The position numbers and the translations under genes were made by a program. DNA of 8,627 bases from Oscillospiraceae bacterium UBA1230. Lineage in GTDB: Bacteria; Bacillota; Clostridia; Oscillospirales; Oscillospiraceae. Under the pieces are notes generated by a model. It ran no database searches. It was not told the DNA's origin and worked only from the letters and a program-made list of their open reading frames with translations. The stretch lies in NCBI GenBank assembly GCA_002309395.1, contig DBWU01000070.1, positions 1 through 8,627 on the forward strand. The letters run 5' to 3'. Of the stretch, positions 4,628 to 8,627 are shown one piece after another (the stretch's first letter is position 1; every line of letters starts with the position of its first letter).

Positions 4628-6076
4628 ATGAATACGGAAGAAAAGCTGAATATGACGATGCTATGCGACTTTTATGAGCTGACCATGGGCAACGGCTATT
4701 TCTGCAACGGATATAAAGATCGCATTACCTATTTTGACGTGTTTTTCCGCCGCGTGCCGGACGGCGGCGGATTTGCCATTGCGGCAGGTCTGGAGCAGCT
4801 TATCGACTACATTAAAAACCTGCACTTTTCTCAGGAGGATATTGGGTATCTGCGGGGCAGAAACCTGTTTTGCGAGGAGTTTTTAGACTATTTGGCGAAC
4901 TTCCGCTTTACCGGCGACATATATGCCGTGCCGGAAGGTACGCCGGTATTTCCCCGTGAGCCGCTGGTGATCGTCCGTGCGCCGGCGATCGAGGCGCAGT
5001 TGATCGAAACGTTTACGCTCCTCACGGTGAATCATCAGAGCCTGATCGCCACGAAGGCAAACCGTATCGTCCGCGCCGCCAAGGGTCGCACGGTGCTGGA
5101 GTTCGGCTCGCGCCGCGCACAGGGAGCTGACGCGGCAATCGTCGGCGCCCGTGCGGCGTATATCGGCGGCTGTAACGGCACGGCCTGCACCATTTCTGAC
5201 GAGCTGTACGGCGTTCCTGCCGGCGGCACCATGGCGCACGCATGGGTGCAGATGTTCGATACAGAGTATGAGGCATTTAAAACTTATTGCCAGACGTATC
5301 CCACTAACGCCACACTGCTGGTGGATACCTATAATACGCTTAAATCCGGCGTTCCCAACGCCATTCGTGCGTTCAACGAGGTGTTGCGTCCGCTGGGCAT
5401 CAAACAGTGCGGCATCCGGCTGGATTCGGGCGATATTGCATATTTGAGCCATGAGGCGCGCAAAATGCTGGACGAAGCCGGCTGGGAGAGCTGTAAGATA
5501 TCCGCATCCAATTCGCTGGATGAGTATTTGATCCGCGATCTTTTGATGCAGGACGCCTGTATCGACATGTTCGGCGTCGGCGAGCGGCTCATCACGGCGC
5601 GGTCCGAGTCGGTGTTCGGCGGCGTATATAAGCTGGTGGCGGTGGAGGATGAAAACGGCACGGTGATCCCCAAGATCAAAGTCAGCGAAAACGTGGAAAA
5701 GATCACCGTTCCCCACTTTAAGAAGGTCTACCGTTTTTACGGCAACGATACCGGCAAGGCGATCGCCGACTACATCACGCTTCACGATGAAACGGTGGAC
5801 GACAGCGGCGATCTGGAGATCTTTGATCCCAACGCCACGTGGAAGCGGAAAACGGTATATGATTTCCACGCAAGAGAGTTGCTGGTGCCGGTGTTCATCG
5901 GGGGTAAGTGCGTCTACCAGTCGCCGTCCTTGCAGGAGATCCGGCGCTATTGTTTGGAACAGGTGGATACGCTGTGGGACGAGGTCAAGCGGTTTGATAA
6001 CCCCCACAGTTACTACGTGGATCTGTCCGATCGGCTCTGGCAGATCCGGCATGATCTTCTGCACGCAAGAGATTGA
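4628..6076 (+). CDS. pncB: Nicotinate phosphoribosyltransferase
   Basis: Converts nicotinate and PRPP (with ATP hydrolysis) to nicotinate mononucleotide, the entry step of the Preiss-Handler NAD salvage route in the cytoplasm. The 482-residue product is full length for the Gram-positive type. Visible signatures: TMLCDFYELTMGNGYF at 10-25, VPEGTPVFPREPLV near 101-114, LEFGSRRAQGADAA at 157-170, GGCNGT at 180-185, and GGTMAHAW at 199-206, where H204 is the likely phosphorylated histidine. LLVDTYNTLKSG (230-241) and GIRLDSGDIAYLS (262-274) form the phosphate-binding part of the barrel. ATG 4628 is preceded by GGTGAGGG at a suitable distance, and the N-terminal DFYELTM motif sits where it should. 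It has its own promoter. The cardiolipin synthase gene follows after 66 bases, with no obvious functional link. Confidence 0.97.
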   Translation: MNTEEKLNMTMLCDFYELTMGNGYFCNGYKDRITYFDVFFRRVPDGGGFAIAAGLEQLIDYIKNLHFSQEDIGYLRGRNLFCEEFLDYLANFRFTGDIYAVPEGTPVFPREPLVIVRAPAIEAQLIETFTLLTVNHQSLIATKANRIVRAAKGRTVLEFGSRRAQGADAAIVGARAAYIGGCNGTACTISDELYGVPAGGTMAHAWVQMFDTEYEAFKTYCQTYPTNATLLVDTYNTLKSGVPNAIRAFNEVLRPLGIKQCGIRLDSGDIAYLSHEARKMLDEAGWESCKISASNSLDEYLIRDLLMQDACIDMFGVGERLITARSESVFGGVYKLVAVEDENGTVIPKIKVSENVEKITVPHFKKVYRFYGNDTGKAIADYITLHDETVDDSGDLEIFDPNATWKRKTVYDFHARELLVPVFIGGKCVYQSPSLQEIRRYCLEQVDTLWDEVKRFDNPHSYYVDLSDRLWQIRHDLLHARD

Positions 6077-6088
6077 TACGATTCTTCG

Positions 6089-6119
6089 GGGCGGTCTGCG
6101 CGGTGCAGACCGTTTCCCC
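6089..6119 (+). terminator. Hairpin between pncB and cls (weak or partial terminator)
   Basis: CGGTCTGC (6092-6099) pairs perfectly with GCAGACCG (6105-6112) around the loop GCGGT. Flanking G residues (6088-6091) can pair with CCCC (6116-6119) across a TTT bulge. The stem is strong, but only three T residues follow, so full termination is doubtful; it could reduce read-through into cls or protect the 3' end of pncB mRNA. Confidence 0.45.
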
Positions 6120-6142
6120 GTTACCGTCGGGAGGGCGCGGTC

Positions 6143-7696
6143 TTGAGGAAAAGCGGCGGACAAGTGCATACCGAGCAACGGGCGGCGGCATTACTGCGTT
6201 TGGGCGTGGTGGCGCTGCTGCTTTTGATGCAAGTGGCGCTGATCGTTGTGGCCGCGTATTTCCTGCGCTATCGCGCCGCCATCGTCTACTCGGTTTTAGA
6301 AGTGGTGGGTCTGGTGATGGCGGTCAGGATCTACAACCGCCCCGGCAGTTCTGTCTATAAGATGAGCTGGATCCTGCTGGTGCTGTTCGTACCGGTGGCG
6401 GGATTGATCCTCTATTGGCTCTGGAGCGGTGACCGGCAGAATAAACGGTTGAATCTCAAGGGCGTTCCCCGTGTAAGGGAATCGGATAGCCGCCGGGAGG
6501 TCAGCCGCTTGAACGTGGAGAAACTGCGGCTCAAGGGCGGCGCATGGGGGCGGCTGGCGTCTTATTTGCACCGGCAGGGGTTTCCGCTCTGCCAGAACAC
6601 GGCGGTCACGTATTTCCCCACCGGCGAGGCGATGCTGGAGGATATTCTCGATCGCGCCTCGCGTGCCGAGCGGTTTATTCTGATGGAATTCTTTATCGCG
6701 GCGGAAGGCGAGATCTGGTCGCGTGTGAAGAATACCTTGCTGGAGCGCGCATCAAACGGCGTGGAGATCAAGCTGATGCTGGACGACTTCGGCTGTATGC
6801 ACCGTTTGAATCCCTCGGAGCTGGCGGATTTGCGCCGCGCGGGGATCGAGGTTCGGATCTTTAACCCGGTGCACCGATACGTCAATCGCCTGTATTTCAA
6901 TTACCGCGACCACCGCAAGATCGTTTCGCTGGACGGGGACGTTGCCTATACCGGCGGCGTGAATCTCGCCGATGAATACGCCAATCGCAGCAGCCGCTTC
7001 GGCTATTGGAAGGACTGCGGTATACGCCTGGAGGGCGAGGGCACGTGGGGATTGACGAGAGAGTGGATCCACATGTGGGAGAACACCGGCGGAAGCATGG
7101 AGCAGGAGGCAGACTATTACCGCCCGCTCTGCCGCGCGGAAGGGGCGGGTTATTGCCAGACCATATCCGACGGGCCGGACAATAATCCCACCGCTACGGC
7201 GGAGGACGTTTTCCTGCAGCTGATCGGCGGCGCCCAAAGCACGGTCTACGCGGCGACACCTTATCTGGCGATCGACGAGGCCATGACCAAGGCGCTGTGT
7301 CTGGCAGGTGACAGCGGGGTAGACGTGAAGCTGTTGATGCCGGGTATCCCGGATAAGAAGATCGCCTATCTGGTGGCGGAGAGTTATTTCGGTGAACTGC
7401 TGCGTCACGGTGTAAAGATCTTCAGCTACACACCGGGCTTTCTCCACAGTAAGATGGTGCTGTCCGACCGCCGCGCCGCTTTCGTAGGCTCGGTCAACAT
7501 GGATTACCGCAGTTTCCAGCTTCACTTTGAGTGCGGCACGGTACTCTATGACGTGCCGGCAATTGAGGATATTCTGGAGGATATGGACGAGATCGCCGCC
7601 CAAAGCACGCCTGTGACGATGGAGCAGTGGAAACGCCGTTCCGTCTTTCGGCGCAGTATCGGCCCGATCCTTCGCCTGTTTGCCGGCTGGATTTGA
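6143..7696 (+). CDS. cls: Cardiolipin synthase (phospholipase D superfamily)
   Basis: A membrane enzyme that joins two phosphatidylglycerol molecules into cardiolipin and glycerol. The 517-residue product has N-terminal membrane segments at about 16-40, 45-63 and 75-94 (PLDc_N-type anchor), then two phospholipase D domains. Both HKD motifs are intact: H257-x-K259-xxxx-D264 in DHRKIVSLDGD and H435-x-K437-xxxx-D442 in LHSKMVLSDRR; each is followed by the usual glycine/serine-N segment (GGVN at 271-274, GSVNMDYRS at 449-457). The start is a TTG: GGGAGG at 6129-6134 is 8 bases upstream and the next in-frame start, GTG 6164, lacks a Shine-Dalgarno. The TTG may lower expression. No separate promoter is clear, so transcription probably comes through from pncB. 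There is no terminator between its stop and the thiT promoter 13 bases later. Confidence 0.95.
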   Translation: MRKSGGQVHTEQRAAALLRLGVVALLLLMQVALIVVAAYFLRYRAAIVYSVLEVVGLVMAVRIYNRPGSSVYKMSWILLVLFVPVAGLILYWLWSGDRQNKRLNLKGVPRVRESDSRREVSRLNVEKLRLKGGAWGRLASYLHRQGFPLCQNTAVTYFPTGEAMLEDILDRASRAERFILMEFFIAAEGEIWSRVKNTLLERASNGVEIKLMLDDFGCMHRLNPSELADLRRAGIEVRIFNPVHRYVNRLYFNYRDHRKIVSLDGDVAYTGGVNLADEYANRSSRFGYWKDCGIRLEGEGTWGLTREWIHMWENTGGSMEQEADYYRPLCRAEGAGYCQTISDGPDNNPTATAEDVFLQLIGGAQSTVYAATPYLAIDEAMTKALCLAGDSGVDVKLLMPGIPDKKIAYLVAESYFGELLRHGVKIFSYTPGFLHSKMVLSDRRAAFVGSVNMDYRSFQLHFECGTVLYDVPAIEDILEDMDEIAAQSTPVTMEQWKRRSVFRRSIGPILRLFAGWI

Positions 7697-7708
7697 ACGT
7701 TTCGGCGC

Positions 7709-7737
7709 TTGACAGACGCGGCAAAGAGGTGTATACT
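7709..7737 (+). promoter_or_regulatory. Sigma-A promoter of thiT
   Basis: TTGACA (7709-7714) is perfect and TATACT (7732-7737) differs by one base, with a 17-base spacer. The predicted start near 7744 falls just before the TPP aptamer, as expected for a riboswitch-controlled transcript. The -35 box lies only 13 bases after the cls stop. Confidence 0.88.
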
Positions 7738-7746
7738 GTGTCTGTA

Positions 7747-7840
7747 ATCAATAAGGGGTGCTGGCGTAAGCCGGCTGAGATACAGCGTATCGCCGCTGTG
7801 ACCCTCGAACCTGATCCGGGTAATGCCGGCGTAGGGATGA
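7747..7840 (+). ncRNA. TPP riboswitch (THI element)
   Basis: The aptamer core is recognisable: GGGGTGC (7755-7761), CTGAGA (7775-7780), ACCCTCGAACCTGATC (7801-7816), then the TAATGCCGGCGTAGGGA segment (7821-7837). Stems: P2 GGGT (7756-7759) with ACCC (7801-7804); P3 CTGGC (7761-7765) with GCCGG (7770-7774), loop GTAA; an optional P3a ACAGCG (7782-7787) with CGCTGT (7794-7799); P5 CCGG (7816-7819) with CCGG (7826-7829). P1 is short and weak in this copy. It binds thiamine pyrophosphate and here should switch off thiT when TPP is plentiful, through the terminator just downstream. Confidence 0.96.
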
Positions 7841-7860
7841 GAATAGGCAAGACTGTTTTC

Positions 7861-7899
7861 ATGTACGAGGGCGCCGGAATGCCCCTCGTGCATTTTTTT
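7861..7899 (+). terminator. Riboswitch-controlled intrinsic terminator in the thiT leader
   Basis: ATGTACGAGGG (7861-7871) pairs with the segment CCCTCGTGCAT (roughly 7882-7892), with one G-T pair and a possible bulged C near the loop, followed by seven T residues (7893-7899). It lies between the TPP aptamer and the thiT ribosome binding site, so it is the expression platform. The aptamer's CCCTCG (7802-7807) is identical to part of its 3' arm (7883-7888) and could pair with CGAGGG (7866-7871), providing an antiterminator when TPP is absent. Confidence 0.92.
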
Positions 7900-7919
7900 A
7901 CGGAAAGGACGGTACAAAA

Positions 7920-8474
7920 ATGAAAAACAGGACTACTTTAATGCTGGCGGAGGGCGGCGTATGTATTGCCATGTCACTGGCACTGAGCTATCTCAAGATC
8001 CCGATCGGATTGAGCTTCGGCGGTTTTGGCGGTTCCATTGATCTGGTGATGATCCCGCTGATACTGTTTGCCGTGCGCTGGGGCTGCGGCTGGGGCGTAC
8101 TGGCCGGATTCGCGTTCGGTACGCTGAAATACTTTTTGGGAAGCGGCTTTGCGGTCAACTGGGTCTCGATCCTCTTCGATTATTCCGTAGCCTATGCCGC
8201 CGTGGGTCTGTCGGGACTGCTGTGCCGCCGCTATGAGTTGCTGCCGCTGGCGGCGCTGATCGGCTGCGTCGGGCGATTTGTGATCCATTTTATCAGCGGT
8301 GTGACGGTGTACGCAGAGTATATGCCAGAGGAGTTTATGGGTGTGAGCCACCTGACGCCGCCGCTGTATTCGCTGCTCTATAACGGTTCGTACATGGTCC
8401 CGAATACCGTTCTGGCGATAGCGGTCTGCGCGGTACTGATCGTTCCTGCCAGAAAGATTTTCGCAAACCGGTAA
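7920..8474 (+). CDS. thiT: Thiamine transporter, ECF S component ThiT
   Basis: ThiT is the membrane-embedded thiamine-binding subunit of a group II ECF transporter; it uses the shared EcfA-EcfA'-EcfT energy module, which is not encoded in the window. The 184-residue product is almost entirely hydrophobic, consistent with six membrane helices, and carries the family features SFGGFGGSIDLVMIPL (32-47, preceded by L31), LFDYSVAYAAVGLSG near 85-99, and GRFVIHFISGV (118-128). H123 fits the thiamine-binding histidine of ThiT, and Y150 and N155 keep the spacing I recall for the binding tyrosine and asparagine of L. lactis ThiT (recollection, to be aligned). ATG 7920 has GGAAAGGA (7902-7909) upstream. 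The TPP riboswitch in front independently supports thiamine as substrate. The gene is monocistronic, with its own promoter and terminator. Confidence 0.96.
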   Translation: MKNRTTLMLAEGGVCIAMSLALSYLKIPIGLSFGGFGGSIDLVMIPLILFAVRWGCGWGVLAGFAFGTLKYFLGSGFAVNWVSILFDYSVAYAAVGLSGLLCRRYELLPLAALIGCVGRFVIHFISGVTVYAEYMPEEFMGVSHLTPPLYSLLYNGSYMVPNTVLAIAVCAVLIVPARKIFANR

Positions 8475-8486
8475 CGCTTTTGTTAA

Positions 8487-8523
8487 GCCGCCTGTCCCAT
8501 CGGGACGGGCGGCGCGGTTTTTT
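8487..8523 (+). terminator. Intrinsic terminator of thiT
   Basis: GCCGCCTGTCCC (8487-8498) pairs with GGGACGGGCGGC (8502-8513), 12 pairs including one G-T, with a 3-base loop ATC; GCGG and a six-T tract (8518-8523) follow. It ends the thiT transcript 13 bases after the stop codon. Confidence 0.92.
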
Positions 8524-8546
8524 CCGTAAAAGCGTGAAAATATATC

Positions 8547-8574
8547 TTGACAAATAGGCTAAAACCGTTATAAT
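8547..8574 (+). promoter_or_regulatory. Consensus promoter of the tRNA gene
   Basis: TTGACA (8547-8552) and TATAAT (8569-8574) are both perfect, with a 16-base spacer. The upstream region 8526-8546 is A-rich, like an UP element. The predicted start near 8581 is about 15 bases before the tRNA gene, as is usual for strong stable-RNA promoters. Confidence 0.9.
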
Positions 8575-8595
8575 AGTTTTTGTTCGTCAGAACAT

Positions 8596-8627
8596 AGCGG
8601 GATTGTGTAAAGGTAGCACAGCGGACT
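8596..8627 (+). tRNA. 5' part of a tRNA gene, probably tRNA-Gln (truncated by window edge)
   Basis: The last 32 bases fit the 5' part of a tRNA: acceptor strand AGCGGGA (8596-8602), TT at positions 8-9, D stem GTGT (8605-8608) with GCAC (8616-8619), D loop AAAGGTA with the invariant GG (8612-8613), A at position 26, anticodon 5' stem GCGGA (8621-8625), then C32 and T33. The window ends just before the anticodon. The short D loop and the GCGGACT segment resemble clostridial tRNA-Gln, but the identity is a guess until the next bases are seen. Confidence 0.75.

Noticed and set aside
4883..6178. 431-codon open frame on the minus strand
   Set aside because: It is antisense to pncB, which is intact and clearly real; the translation looks like a shadow with no domain signature.
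6752..7603. 283-codon open frame on the minus strand
   Set aside because: It is antisense to the HKD domains of cls and has no family features.
1..8627. CRISPR array, insertion sequence or phage module
   Set aside because: No spaced direct repeats, no terminal inverted repeats flanking a gene, and no transposase, integrase or Cas-like protein in any frame.

Overview
The window looks like a piece of chromosome from a fairly GC-rich member of the Clostridia, probably Oscillospiraceae/Ruminococcaceae or a close relative. The basis is protein style (LeuRS, S21, EF-P, a CD1247-like zinc-ribbon protein next to efp, ThiT), strong AGGAGG-type Shine-Dalgarno sites, consensus sigma-A promoters, and a TPP riboswitch that acts through an intrinsic terminator. 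The lineage is inferred from memory of families, not from a database search. There is no sign of a mobile element, CRISPR array or phage gene; this is compact housekeeping DNA.

Layout: the window opens inside leuS (C-terminal 194 codons). A near-ideal sigma-A promoter with an A-rich upstream stretch then drives rpsU behind a hairpin-rich leader. A bidirectional terminator separates rpsU from a convergent minus-strand gene for a 242-residue protein that I cannot name, but which keeps traces of a GH18-like TIM barrel. Divergent from it, yqeG (HAD phosphatase) and a Xaa-Pro aminopeptidase gene overlap by an ATGA junction and are probably translationally coupled. Next come efp and a gene for an acidic zinc-ribbon protein, likely one transcript that ends at a long hairpin terminator. 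pncB (nicotinate phosphoribosyltransferase) has its own promoter and is followed, after a 66-bp gap with a hairpin, by a cardiolipin synthase gene with a TTG start. Finally thiT, the thiamine-binding subunit of an ECF transporter, has its own consensus promoter, a TPP aptamer and a terminator hairpin before its start codon. It ends in its own terminator. The window stops inside a tRNA gene (probably tRNA-Gln) with a strong promoter.

How the genes work together: the left two thirds are translation and protein quality functions (LeuRS, S21, EF-P, proline-directed peptidase, YqeG). The right third is cofactor and membrane metabolism (NAD salvage, cardiolipin, thiamine uptake). The most informative regulatory element is the thiT leader: a six-base segment of the aptamer (7802-7807) is identical to part of the terminator's 3' arm and could pair with the terminator's 5' arm, which gives a concrete switching model. 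The least explained gene is the minus-strand one at 944-1672. I did not find a convincing wholly new multi-gene system here.
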